Positions 43,397 through 54,349 of a stretch of 64,000 nt of DNA are shown here, piece after piece. Under the pieces are notes generated by a model. It did not search any database and was not told the origin of the DNA. It saw only the letters and a list, made by a program, of their open reading frames with translations. Source of the stretch: Tanypteryx hageni (Eukaryota; Arthropoda; Insecta; Odonata; Petaluridae). How positions within the stretch are numbered: the first letter of the stretch is position 1; every line of letters begins with the position of its first letter. The stretch lies in assembly GCA_028673005.1 (NCBI GenBank), contig CM054115.1, positions 62,001 to 126,000 on the forward strand. The letters are read 5' to 3'. A program made the translations under genes and the position numbers.

Positions 43397-44197
43397 TATA
43401 TCTTTATTGTCGAGTGAAACCATTCATCGGGAGACTACAAAACTGCACGTTCCTATTTTAAGAGAAACGTGAAATTAATTCCGGTGAGGATGAAATTCCC
43501 ATTCATGCGCTCGCCTCGTTTCAATGACATGTTACAGTATGCATGGTACGCATCGAAACTTGCAGAAACCTGGACGTTTTCCAAAACGTTCGCCAGGTTT
43601 GATTTTCAGATGAACTACATCAAATAAAATGTATCTGCAAATGGCAGTGTTTTCTTAGATGTTCTTGGTGCAATGTTTTCGTATGCTTTTCTTTTTTTAC
43701 GACAGTTTTCATCCAAAAACGTGTACACAACTTCCACTTCAAGTGATGATTAACACGAATCTAATAGTTATGTATTCGGACGTCAAATTACATCAAAATA
43801 GCTACCAAGATGCTCTTGTGCATTGATTTTAACAAAGTAAATAATTAATAATATAATAAAGTTAATAAATAAATAATAATACAATAAATTAAAAATTATA
43901 AAGTGTATTAAAAATTGAAAAAACTAGGTATGATGTGGGATTTGAACCCGGTACAAAATATTCCAAGACCAGAACTGTTACCAACCACCCAAACCAGCTG
44001 CTCGATATTGTCGGCCTATAATTGTATGTATTTTATCCAGCCACGGTTAATCCTGCAAAAATAAAAAAGATTCTTCCGAAACTAAGGCCCATTCAATCAA
44101 AAGCCGATATACGTGTCTTGTTATTGTAAATATTCTACCACCCAAAAATGTTTTGTTGAAATTGACGACGCACGGTACGTAGTCTCCCCTTGTTAGT

Positions 44198-47150
44198 CAT
44201 CATCATCATCATGAGGTGTTCTGCCTCTAGGCAGGTCCCTGGCACCAGCGTTGTCTCCACTCATTTCTGTTCCTTGCCATTTCTTTCATTTCCTGATACC
44301 CTCCCCTTTCTTTCAGATCGTCAAACATTTTTATTCTTCTACGTCCCCTTTTCCTTTCACCTTCTACTGATCCTTCCAACACCATCAATAGTAAACCTTC
44401 TCCTCTCAAGATATGCCCTAACCAGTTACTTTTCCTCCTCTGAATTGTTTCAAGTAATCTTCTCTTCTCATTCACCCTTGTTAGTATTGCTTCATTCCTT
44501 ATCCTATCCGTCCACTTAACCTTCTCCATCCGCCTCCACACCCACATTTCAAATGCCTCTAGTCTTTCTTTCTCTCTTTTCTTTAGCGTCCATGTTTCAC
44601 ACCCATAAAGCAATACACTCCAAACATAGCACTTCACAAGACGTTTCTTCAGATTTAAATCCATTTTACCACATAGTACCCGTTTTTTCCTATTAAATGT
44701 TTCTTTTGCCATTGCTATTCTTGTTCTTATTTCTTTTTCACTTCTCCAGTCTTCAGTTAGCATGCTTCCCAAATATCTATACTGTTTTACTTGCTCCACT
44801 CTTCCATCCTTTATTGACACATTCATAATCTCTCTATCCCCTATTCTCATCACCTTTGTTTTCTTTATGTTCATTTTCATTCCATATTCCATCATCCTGT
44901 CTTCTAGCTTTGTAACCATTTCCTGAATATGCCTCGTTTCATCTGCCAAAATTACCATGTCATCAGCAAACCTTATACAATTTATTATTCTACCCCCAAT
45001 ACTAATTCCTTTATCATTCCCTATTCCATTGTCAATCATTTCTTCAGCATATATATTGAACAGGGTTGGCGATAAGCAGCAACCTTGACTTACTCCTCTT
45101 CCTAGATCATACCATTCGGTCTGTGCATCTTTTATCCTCATAGCTGCTTTCTGTTTCATATACAGCTCTTTAATTAACCTTCTATCTTTCCAGTCTACTT
45201 TTTTTGCTTTTAGTATTTCCATCAGTTTTTCCCAGTTCACTCGGTCGAATGCCTTCTCCATATCTATGAAGCACAGACTAATTCCTTTACCCCTTTCTAT
45301 ATATCTCTCTCCACTCATTCTTATCAATCCTATTGCATCTCTTGTACCTCTACTCTTTCTAAATCCAAACTGTTCCTCTGCAACATTTTCTTCCATTTTG
45401 CTAATTAGTCTCCTGTTCATAACCCTAAGTAGAACCTTTGCTGCATGTGTAATTAAACTGATTGTTCTGTGTTCACTGCATTTTCTTGTTCCTTGCTTTT
45501 TCGGAATTGGAATCATAATTGTTTTGACGAAATCCTCTGGCCACATCCCCTTGTTATAGATAGCATTACACAACTTCACTATTTCTTCCAGTCCTTCCTC
45601 ATTAAGACACTTAAATAATTCTATCGGTATCTCATCTACCCCCATTGCCTTCCCATTCTTCATATCCTTTATTGCTTGTAGCACCTCTATTTTCAATATC
45701 GAAACCCCTGTTTCGTCATTATTTATTTCATCCTGCTCTTCAATACGGAGATCCTTTGGTTTTTCATTTGATTTGTACAACTCCTCCATGTATTCTCTCC
45801 ATCTATTAAGGACCTCCTCTTCCTTATATAGAACTTTATCTTCTTTACTTGCAATCTCTTTCACACATGCACTTGTTCTCCATCTATTCCACGTTACATT
45901 TTTTACTTTCTTATACATCAAGTCATACATTCCTTTTCTCTCTAGATCTTCTATATCTGAGCATTCCTCCTCTAGCCATCTCTCCCTTGCTTTTTGGGTT
46001 TCTCTTCTTAGTTCATTATTCAGTTTCCTGTATTTCCTTTTTCCATTTTCATCAGTCCTGCTTTTGTATTGCCTTCTTTCTTCCATCTTTTCTATCATTT
46101 CCTTTGTCACCCATGGCTTTTTTATTCTCTTTCCTTTGAAAAACCCAATAGCCTGTTCTGCTGTTTTCCTTATAGCCTTCTTTATCCTATTCCATGCTTC
46201 ATCCACATTTTCCTCCGACACGTTTTCTCTTTTGATTGCCTGAGCTAATTTTTCTCCTATTCTTTCTTTTCCTACTGTGGCTATATTCTCTAAATCCCAT
46301 TTCCTAACTATCTTAGCCTTCTTAACCTTCTTCAAGGCTAGTTTTATTTCGGCCATGAGGAGCACATGATCGCTGTCAATGTCTGCTCCTGGAAGTCCAT
46401 ATGCCTTTTTTACTCCATTTCTATATCTTTCTTCCACTAGAATATAATCTATTTGATATCTGGCTCCATCTCCTGGTGATTTCCACGTGTATAGCCTTCT
46501 CTTATGATTTTCATACCAAGTATTTGATATAAACATCCTCTTCTCTTTACAGAACTCAACAAGTCTTTCACCTCTTTCATTTCTTTTCCCTAGTCCAAAT
46601 TTTCCTACTACTTGGTCTTCTCTTCCCTCTCCTACCACAGCGTTCCAATCGCCCATCACTATCTTGCAACAGTTTTTACCTTCCTCCTCCATAATATTTT
46701 CTATCATCTCGTATATTTCTTTAACAGCCTCATCTTCATGTTGGCTGGTCGGCATATAAACTTGTATCAACAGTAGATCTTTTGGGTGCATTCCTATTCT
46801 AAGACCAATTGCTCTATCATTTACAAATATCACCCTCTGTACACAATTTGCTATTTCCTTATTCAAAATTACCCCTACTCCATTCGTTCCTCTAGTACCT
46901 CCTGAATAGTACACCGTGATGTCATCACTTTTTATTTCCCCTCTTCCTTCCCATCTCATTTCACTTAAGCCAATCATATCCATTCTATTTATTTTCATCT
47001 CTTTCTTTAAATTTTCCAACTTCCCTGCTCGTAGGAGTGTTCTAACATTCCACATGCCAATTCTCAACTTCTTTCCAGCTTCCTTCCTTCCTTGTGTTAA
47101 ACGGAACCTCTCGTGTTGAATAAGAAATTGAGGAGTAAAAATGCAATTTC
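44198..47150 (-). mobile_element. RTE/BovB-like LINE with intact protein frame
   Basis: The 3' end (low coordinates) shows CAT repeats at 44198-44212 and the terminal hairpin at 44221-44234. It is inserted 2 bases beyond the TTA target duplication of the preceding transposon. The 5' boundary is uncertain, near 47100-47150, and no target duplication was found. Because the protein frame is open, this may be the youngest insertion in the window. Confidence 0.8.
44227..47067 (-). CDS. RTE/BovB-like LINE protein, endonuclease plus reverse transcriptase, intact
   Basis: A frame of about 946 codons with no stop. It stays open upstream to about 47148 without an ATG. The listed start is a TTG just before IGMWNVRTLL, and the first ATG is 4 codons later, so the true N-terminus may be lost or lie upstream. 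The endonuclease covers residues 1-240: VMGDWNAVVG, YQIDYIL, DIDSDHVLL. The reverse transcriptase lies at about 450-720: HRTISLITH, FGFRKSRGTRDAIG, FIDMEKAFDRV, GVSQGCCLSPTLF and RFADDMV at the catalytic site. The C-terminal part has FEMWVWRRM, SNWLGHILRGE and a basic tail. The protein nicks DNA and copies its RNA at the nick. The same family gives the fragment at 4445. Confidence 0.88.
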   Translation of the reverse strand: MRIGMWNVRTLLRAGKLENLKKEMKINRMDMIGLSEMRWEGRGEIKSDDITVYYSGGTRGTNGVGVILNKEIANCVQRVIFVNDRAIGLRIGMHPKDLLLIQVYMPTSQHEDEAVKEIYEMIENIMEEEGKNCCKIVMGDWNAVVGEGREDQVVGKFGLGKRNERGERLVEFCKEKRMFISNTWYENHKRRLYTWKSPGDGARYQIDYILVEERYRNGVKKAYGLPGADIDSDHVLLMAEIKLALKKVKKAKIVRKWDLENIATVGKERIGEKLAQAIKRENVSEENVDEAWNRIKKAIRKTAEQAIGFFKGKRIKKPWVTKEMIEKMEERRQYKSRTDENGKRKYRKLNNELRRETQKARERWLEEECSDIEDLERKGMYDLMYKKVKNVTWNRWRTSACVKEIASKEDKVLYKEEEVLNRWREYMEELYKSNEKPKDLRIEEQDEINNDETGVSILKIEVLQAIKDMKNGKAMGVDEIPIELFKCLNEEGLEEIVKLCNAIYNKGMWPEDFVKTIMIPIPKKQGTRKCSEHRTISLITHAAKVLLRVMNRRLISKMEENVAEEQFGFRKSRGTRDAIGLIRMSGERYIERGKGISLCFIDMEKAFDRVNWEKLMEILKAKKVDWKDRRLIKELYMKQKAAMRIKDAQTEWYDLGRGVSQGCCLSPTLFNIYAEEMIDNGIGNDKGISIGGRIINCIRFADDMVILADETRHIQEMVTKLEDRMMEYGMKMNIKKTKVMRIGDREIMNVSIKDGRVEQVKQYRYLGSMLTEDWRSEKEIRTRIAMAKETFNRKKRVLCGKMDLNLKKRLVKCYVWSVLLYGCETWTLKKREKERLEAFEMWVWRRMEKVKWTDRIRNEAILTRVNEKRRLLETIQRRKSNWLGHILRGEGLLLMVLEGSVEGERKRGRRRIKMFDDLKERGGYQEMKEMARNRNEWRQRWCQGPA

Positions 47151-47456
47151 AGTATGTTGAACCTAAATTAGAGGACAGAAGAAGAAAGACTCGAAGAAGA
47201 GAGGAAAAAAATTGATTTAAAAAAGGAAATTTTCTTTAAAAATATGACTTTTCCTCACATTACTTATAAGAAACTTTCATAACATGTTAATGCAATTGAA
47301 AAAAGTTTTACTTCATGTAAAATTTTATCAATAAAAAGTATATTCCTTTAAAACTAGGAATGGTTCTGGAACTGAACTCGGAACTGATTCCAGAACCGAA
47401 CGAGTTCGAAAATTTAAGGTCGGAACCGGAACGGTCAGAACCATAACTTCACAGGT

Positions 47457-47990
47457 CTAATAATAACTGAACAACTGATTTTTTTCTATCACACTCCCAC
47501 TTAATTTTGCCTCGAATTCTTGACAAATTCCTGATCTGAAATTTAGCTCATGCAAGTCCACAAAACAGAGGAAATCTTCTCTTATTTTACTCTCATAAAC
47601 ATACCTAATAATTAGACTCTTGGGATGTATCAGTTTTTTCATCAAATGAAATGGAATAATAATTTCCATTACTGACAAAGCCTTTGATTTTTTTAAAATT
47701 CCATCGTTGCAACACTGAATAATTGAGTTCTGCATCATTTTTGAGAGGTAGCATTTGCGTTTAAGGATTTAAGGTGATTCTCAAGATCCTGAACTCCTCC
47801 TTGGACAAGTAATTTTAATATAGCGTGAGAATTGCCCTCGTTTGCTATGCTTTTGCTGCCTTCGGACTTGTCTGACAAACAGCTGTCATCTCTAAATGTC
47901 AACCTAGAGTGATGATTGTATCGATAATGGGCAAAAGGTACTTTCAATCATCTTGAACTTGCTTCAATCATGCTGAAATCAACATTTTTA
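47457..47990 (-). pseudogene. hAT-type (DUF4371/ZMYM1-like) transposase fragment
   Basis: Two minus-strand frames. 47947-47735 carries NSHAILKLLVQGGVQDLENH and NANATSQK. The other, 47738-47457, carries MQNSIIQCCND and then SLIIRYVYESKIREDFLCFV. This order (a GN-F--LL stretch, H-L, NATY-type, QN-II--C, then IREDF) is that of the DUF4371 region that precedes the hAT catalytic domain. A stop separates the frames. The N-terminal zinc finger and C-terminal dimerisation region are absent. It could be a relative of the element at the left window edge. Confidence 0.5.
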
Positions 47991-48159
47991 ACTTCAGTTT
48001 GGGGCTTGCCAAAATTTATTAAAAATCTTTTGCCGATTCTACAGCACATTAGTGATAGGAATACCTGTGGTGTTTTTCGAGAATACAGCCGTACCTCGTT
48101 TAACGGTGGGGATACATCCCTGAAAATGAGAGCTCTAAATGAATCAGCATTATGCATTT

Positions 48160-48758
48160 TGGTACAGTACTTGTGGAGATGCGTTCCTAAAATTGTAATG
48201 TATTTCCTATTTTCAAAATATTAGTACTATATCCACTCTTCTCTCCGATACTCTAAAAAATCTAGCAGATCTGCTACATGCTAGAAATCCTCCAATATAG
48301 TAACTGTCAAAGCTTTTTTGTCATTTTCTCACAATGTAAGAGATTCCACACACATTCTTACTTAATAATCAGCACCCAAAATCACCAATAGGTGATTATT
48401 TTGTGAGATATGTAAACAAAACTACAGGTTGCTCTGCAGTCTGAGAACGTGGTGTTTCTGCTGTGGTTCTTTCAATGATTTAGGCAGTTTTCTTCAGTTA
48501 TTTTGATTGGAAATTTTCTGCTACATACCAAGAATGTGCAATAAAATCAAATCTTAAGTCTTGTAATTTTTTTATTATTTTTTCCATAGCGCAACACTTA
48601 CAAAGAACATCATGAAACAAGTTTCTTCAGTCAGATCAACCAAATTCTGTATAGGCACCTCATTTTTTCTCAGAATTGTCATAAGCAAAAAAATTCCCAA
48701 AAAAGATCCCGACTCCAGAAGAGAGTTTCTCTTTCCCAATAAGATAACACGTGAAAAA
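48160..48758. other. non-coding sequence
   Basis: AT-rich. No gene, RNA or repeat could be supported. Confidence 0.3.
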
Positions 48759-50330
48759 TCAATTTAGCAACGTGCAAGGATACATTAAGCCTCGATCTTC
48801 AAACTGGAATTGTTTTAAAGCAGGCACGTTTTCAGCTTCCGTGAAGGTGGAGGTGTCATCGGCATAGAGGATGGCATTGGTGCTGGGCAGAGCCATTGGT
48901 AGGTCGTTAATGAAGATAATGAGCAATAAAGGGCCCAAAATGGATCCCTGAGGGACCCCACACTTGACTGCAAGGGGTAAAGACCTTGTAGTAAAAATCC
49001 CATTTGTGGTGCAGTGCCTGTATTGAACAAGTTGTTGGCGATTTGAGAGGTAAGATTTAATCCAGCATAGCGCATTGCCTGTTATGCCTAAGTTTAAGAG
49101 CTTTTCGAATAAAATACTGTGATTAATGCTATCGAAAGCTTTACTAAGATCAAAAAATATACCAGTGCTGAGGTGATGTTTGTTTAGGGAAAAGCAAATT
49201 TGGTTTATTAGTTGATAAATAGCAGTGGTAGTGGATCTGGCCTCCCTGAAACCATGTTGCGATGTATGGAGAAGGTTAAAATGATTAAGGTAATGAATGA
49301 TGCGGTTGTAGAAAAGTTTCTCGAATATCTTGGAGAATACTGAGAGAACTGATATGGGTCTATAATTTTCTGAGTTAGTGAGTGGGCCTATTTTATGTAT
49401 TGGTGTGACCAAGGCCAGTTTTAAGCTGTAAGGAAAATGGCCAAGACAGAGGGATGAATTGAAGATGTCAGACAGAGGGTTAGCAATGATATTAGCTGCT
49501 CTCTTCAGAATAGGCATAGGGATGCCATCGATACCAGCAGACCACTTGCTGTCAAAGGAATTTATGACCTTTATTATCTCAAGTGGGTCTGGGGGGAAGA
49601 GGAAGATAGACCTATGAGAAAAAATGAGTTTGTTTAGTTTTGGAACGGGATTGCTGTCGGAGAAACAGAATTGATTGTTGAAATTATTAGCAATATCTGT
49701 TGGATTGGTGACTTTGTTGTTATTAAATATAATATGACTATGGCTCAGAGTCCTATTTCTGCCTGTAGTATATTGCTTAATGACATTCCAAGATGCCTTA
49801 ATCTGGTTTGTCCAATTTCTTAAATAAGTTTCGGTTACAGCTTTTCTCTCATTTATTAAGCGAGACTTAAGATCTTTATGAGCTTGTAAGTATTCGGAGC
49901 AAAGGTGAGGATCATAGAATTTACTTCTATAATAGAGATCACGTGCAATCTGAGCCTTAGAGGTAATAGTTGCAGAGTATATTTTCTTTTTGTGGTTATT
50001 AGCTTGTTTAATATACTTGCCAGGAAAAGCATCGTTGAAATGGATTGCAAAGGTATTCATAAATGTGTTGAATTTGATATCAAGATTAGATTCATCAATA
50101 ACATCTTTCCATGATTCTTGGGACAGTCCAAAAAGAAATTTGACAATAGAACTTGCGTGGAAAAGCCGTTTATATATAAGCGGAGGTTTTGGACTAGCAG
50201 TAGGCTTATTAAATTTGGCATGAACAATAATGCCAAAATGGTCTGAAATACCGGCATTGAAAATATTGCAAGAGAGGGGGAAGTTAAGTTGGTTATAACA
50301 TTGTCAATATATATACTAGTAGTTGGTGCT
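48759..50330 (-). pseudogene. CR1/Jockey-like LINE, internal fragment
   Basis: The minus strand starts in the tail of the endonuclease (near 50330: the coding-like region holds an IDNVITN block). It changes frame near 50060 and then runs open for 433 codons. The reverse transcriptase is recognisable from NYRPISVLSVFSK, HGFREARSTTTA, FFDLSKAFDSI, GVPQGSILGPLL and ILYADDTS. Shortly after the catalytic motif the protein ends at 48759 in unrelated residues, so the thumb and C-terminal domain are missing. It belongs to the same broad group as the LINE at 21206 but is clearly a different family. Confidence 0.8.
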
Positions 50331-50339
50331 TGCATACTG

Positions 50340-51260
50340 CAAGCATTTCATCTCACCTTGAAAAAACATTCATTTTTCAGACAGATATTTCATCATTACA
50401 AATATTCTTTTCAACTCCACAGCGATTTTCGTTTTTCCCACTTGTAAAAATGATAGTTTATAAAAATCCCTAAATGTTGCAATTTTAAACATTTTAGACT
50501 TTCTCCATTATGGGGTACTAATGCTACACATTTCAGCCAAATTTTAAATTTGTAGCACTTCTAGAAGTAAAATAATATTTTTCTAGTTGTTTAAATTTAA
50601 ATAATTTTTAACGGCCGCCACAATTCATATATGGTAAAATTGAAATAGTTATTTGTGCAAATTCACTATTCGGTAAATAATTTGAAAATTTCAGCTTCCT
50701 AGCTCATCCCGTAGTACCTAAAAAATTATTAAACTTTAATGTTCAAATGGGGTTAAAACAACCCCTAAAATTTACAATTTTAAAATTTAAGATTTTTATA
50801 GTTGGTTATGAGAAAGGTTCTATAATCCTGCAAAATTTCAGTTTCCTAAACTTATTAGATTGGTCTACACACTGGATTGCGTTTTCCAATGCTAACTTAT
50901 GGGAGATATTCCGGGGTCTCTGGAGTCGAACCCAAGACACTGTAAGAAAAAGTGACAAAAATTCCTAATAGATATTGCGGCCGTCTAGCAACACTGAAAA
51001 TGTCATCTTTCTAGCTTACCGGCAAGTGCCCATTATTAATTTACAAAAATGGCGCAATGCTTTTCTTATGGGAAAAAACGCAAATTTCGGATTTTCTGGA
51101 GTCGAACTCATGGAACTTAGGTAAGAAGTCTCATTTTATCTGAAGGTTTCTCCATCATATCTACAAAACCTGAAACTTTCAGCTCTCCAACTCTAGTAGT
51201 TTGGGCTGGACATTAGTATCCTCCTATATGTTATATCCTCCTCTGTAAGAGTCGTCGATA
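50340..51260. other. AT-rich non-coding stretch with faint internal repetition
   Basis: A CTGGAGTCGAAC word with similar surroundings occurs near 50930 and 51100. No gene was seen. Confidence 0.3.
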
Positions 51261-51264
51261 TATA

Positions 51265-51811
51265 ATGATATATATATATGTGCAACGAGAGGTTGAGAGG
51301 GATAGGACCTGCACACAATGCCCCGCGTTCTACGTAAACCTCACAACCACACCCCTTAACATCCGCATGAACGGCCATCGGAATAGCGTCTCTCTTAGGC
51401 GCCCCCTTCCGGTGGCCGACCATGCGTTAACCCACTCCCTTCCCTTCAATAGCTGCTTCACAGTAAAAACTATTCGTGCTCTTCCAAGTAGTTTCCCCGC
51501 ACCACAACTCCGTCAATGGGAACTAGCCCATATTGACATCCTCCGCTCCCTCTCCTTACCAGGTTTAAACCTTCGCTAACACTCCCACTCCAATCACCCC
51601 CTTTTTTCCTTTCCTCTTACCCCTCTTTCCCCTTCCCCTTACTCCTCTTTTCCCGAACCCCTACCTCCAGTGTTATGATAATTTTTAGTCTCCGTATTTC
51701 TCTCGCTGAAGAAGGGCGTGTGTTGCTCGAAAGCTCCAAATTACAAGCCTTCCTCTATCGCTGTGGATGTCTACCACTCTATGGTAAGTGTTCACTGGCT
51801 CCTTCCTATCC

Positions 51812-51890
<79 letters not shown>
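51265..51890 (+). mobile_element. Penelope-like element, 3' fragment with pLTR and (TA)n
   Basis: The frame to 51579 encodes only the end of the GIY-YIG nuclease: a CTQCPAFYV stretch, NIRMNGHRNSVSLRRPLP and a C-terminal LPGLNLR, close to the matching region of the element at 916-4443. The following 250 bp are a diverged pLTR with CTGAAGA...GAAA (51706-51732). It ends in a long TA tract (about 51817-51890). Confidence 0.8.
51817..51890 (+). repeat. (TA)n microsatellite
   Basis: An uninterrupted TA run of more than 30 units at the 3' end of the Penelope fragment. Confidence 0.95.
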
Positions 51891-51892
<2 letters not shown>

Positions 51893-52011
51893 GACATCAC
51901 TAGTTTCACTACAACCAGATCACTGAAGTTCAATTCACCAGCAATAATTACATAAATAGATATAGATAAAATTAATAAGTAGCATATTTAAACCAAAGAA
52001 TACCTGCTCTT

Positions 52012-52158
52012 ACCTGATTTCACGTTTATGTTGTCTCTTCTCCGGCATGCTCGAATCCATGTTTCTTGAATGGACTTTCCTTTGGGAAATCGAAAAAATC
52101 TCATCCTACCATTACAATTTTTATAACTGTTATTACAACCAAATACCACACAAGACAT
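52012..52158 (-). CDS. THAP zinc-finger exon (host THAP gene or P-element remnant)
   Basis: From an ATG at 52158 the minus strand encodes MSCVVFGCNNSYKN, then RFFRFPKG and ETWIRACRRRDN. This is the N-terminal half of a THAP domain (C-x4-C, the FRFPK box and the conserved Trp). The segment ends at a donor-like KSG|GTAAGAG around 52015. The second half (H/C ligands) would be in another exon, which I did not find. Upstream at 52265-52290 there is a TGACGTCA palindrome near CACGTGACGTCAC, similar to the subterminal sequence of the P element. That raises the possibility of a P-derived fragment rather than a host gene. Confidence 0.5.
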
Positions 52159-52269
52159 AATTTCACCGAGAAAGCCACAGTTCAAGAGAAAACAATAATT
52201 TTTCCAAACCCGCGACCGCAGTCAATGCTAAACCATAGGCGGCAAGCGCAATCTACCACCACGTGACGT

Positions 52270-53189
52270 CACATGCTCGAAGCGACGCTTGCCTGAGATG
52301 CGCAATGACCTACCTCCCTTAATAGTACCATGCTTTATTAGACCGTGGAGCACACCACGATATCCCCTAATTTAGGAGGAGCACCAGACCAAATCCTTCT
52401 ATTATATAAAATCAAAACCCTCCCCCCTCCCTATAGGTTGACATAAAATTAAATGGGAGCAAATGCGATTCAACATATTTTTCATTCGCATTTTAAAATC
52501 GCTTAGAATCCCTCTATAAATGTGGCACTTAAACCAAATGATGCCTGAAAGAATGGAGATTCATTTTCCTGCCATTGATTTTCGAATATGCGTCGAATCG
52601 TTCCACAAATTCATTATTAAAAAGAAATTTTGGCTAAATTTTAGACGAAAAAATTTTGTAGTCAAGGATATCTGAATTGTTGCTGTAATTAAGTAAGGCA
52701 AATACTGTTTTACATTTTACAGTACATGAATATTACATTGCCATGAAAACAATCCACAAAATGAAATAAATAAGTTCTTACTGTAAATACCTGTAAATAA
52801 ATTATGGCTAGCACCGTAATTAAATTATTACATAAAACAAATAAAACATTTTAGCAAGTCCTTTAATTATAAAAGCAGAAAATACTACAAACTTAGTATT
52901 ACAAACTAGGTAGATTAATATAAAGGTATTCCAACAAATAGAAATAATGAAAGAAAAATCCAAAATAGTAATTATTCCTAAAACTTGGTGTCGAAGCAAA
53001 ATATTACCATAAAAATAAAGGAAACGTTAAAAAAATTAAGTAACCTTACCAAAAACAGAAAAAAACGAATAAAAAATATTATAATTACAGAGTAATAAAA
53101 AAGTAACATTAAGATTTAGTAGAAAATTGGTAATTTGATTTTTTAAATCCGTGCATGGTTTATCCATACCTACTTAATGGGATATTTGG
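52270..53189. other. non-coding AT-rich stretch
   Basis: No gene, RNA or repeat recognised. Confidence 0.3.
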
Positions 53190-54340
53190 GCCTGCATGTT
53201 CGAACAGAGTACATCTATCCTTGGGCTAGGTTTGGATAGAGATAGTCTTAATGTTGAAGTGATGTCCAACAAATTTCTCAGTTTGCTTTTTGTTTCAGTA
53301 ACTACAGAAAAACCGCTTTCACATAGAAAAGTCGATGAAAAAGAAAAAAGGACTTTCAGCGCTTTTTCACTTAGCTGTGGAAATTCAGTGAAAGCTTTAA
53401 TGCAAAAAGTTTCAAGAGGAAAATCCTTCTTTAAAATTTTTAATGTGCAGTCTGAGGAAAGATCAGCTAGTAACTCTTCTTCTTCTTCTAGTTATAAGTT
53501 ATTTCCTTTATTATCATTAAATGGATCTAATACCCACAAAGACCCTACTCATGGATCTTTGTTTAAAGGAAAATGTTTATCAAATTCATCACTAAGTGTA
53601 TCCAAGTGATTAACAACGATCAATTGAAGTTCTGCAAAATTAAATTCTTCATTGTTTCTATCTTTAACTTAATTCAGAAGCTCTGTTAATCCAGAAAACA
53701 TATCAAAGTAGTTGTCTTTGGCTCTGTTAACCCATAACTTTAATTTCTTTTTAAACCCTCCTATTTTACTATACGTGTGAAAAACATTTTTCAATGGTCC
53801 TTGTAGTGATAAATTTAACTCATTCAAATTCTGAAAAATGTCTGCAAGATAACAAAGTTTCATGTAAAGTACCAATTAATATCCTTGTAGTACTTCACAA
53901 GATCTGAATTTTTCTCAGACAGAAAACTCACTACATACTTCCTAAGTTCACACAATCTTTTTAACACTCGACCTTTGGACAGCCAGCGAACTTCTGCATG
54001 CAATAATAGTGTGGAATGTGCAGACCCCATTTCATCGCATAGTATTCCAAACAATCGGCAGTAGGGTGCGCTGGATTTTATTAAATTTACTGTTTTGATG
54101 GATATTACTAACACTTCATTTAACTCGGAGCTTAACTTTCTACATGCTAATAATTCTCGGTGAATAATACAATGTGTAATTTGAATTTTTGGCACTACTT
54201 CTTTAAATTTTGCAACCAATCCTGCTTGTACACCTGTCATATTTGCTGCACCATCAGTACAAATCGAAACACAATTTGAAATATCGATATCTTTGCTGGA
54301 GAAATATTCAGATATTAGATGCAAGTATATAGAATCTATA
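53190..54340 (-). pseudogene. hAT transposase (ZBED5/SCAND3-like), C-terminal two thirds
   Basis: The minus strand reads ICTDGAANMTGVQAGLVAKF (a conserved catalytic Asp region), then THCIIHRELLACRKL and LLHAEVRWLSKGRVLKRL in one open frame (54324-53860). This is followed after frame changes by the helical linker (53875-53669). The C-terminal part near 53200-53360 carries LCESGFSVVTETKSKLRN, a form of the hAT dimerisation motif. Stops and shifts near 53860, 53670 and 53490 break it. The BED finger and first third are missing. The left end of the gene is cut at the purine-rich tract near 54350. Confidence 0.75.
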
Positions 54341-54349
54341 GCAAATGTT

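Larger units (their letters stand above)
40251..44192 (+). mobile_element. DNA transposon with long inverted repeats and TTA target duplication
   Basis: The outer ends are CAAGGG...CCCTTG with TTA on both sides (40248-40250 and 44193-44195). Arms of about 420 bp (40251-40675 and 43778-44192) are inverted copies. The interior holds transposase pseudogene sequence (40849-41767) and a later pogo-type MITE (42033-43396). The 3-bp duplication and the NTDQT-type protein suggest the Zator superfamily, or less likely PIF/Harbinger. I cannot decide from the sequence. Confidence 0.7.

Noticed and set aside
44198..47150. Target duplication for the intact RTE-like LINE (CCTTG words at both ends)
   Set aside because: Only about 5 bases agree and the 5' boundary is not fixed, so the match could be chance.
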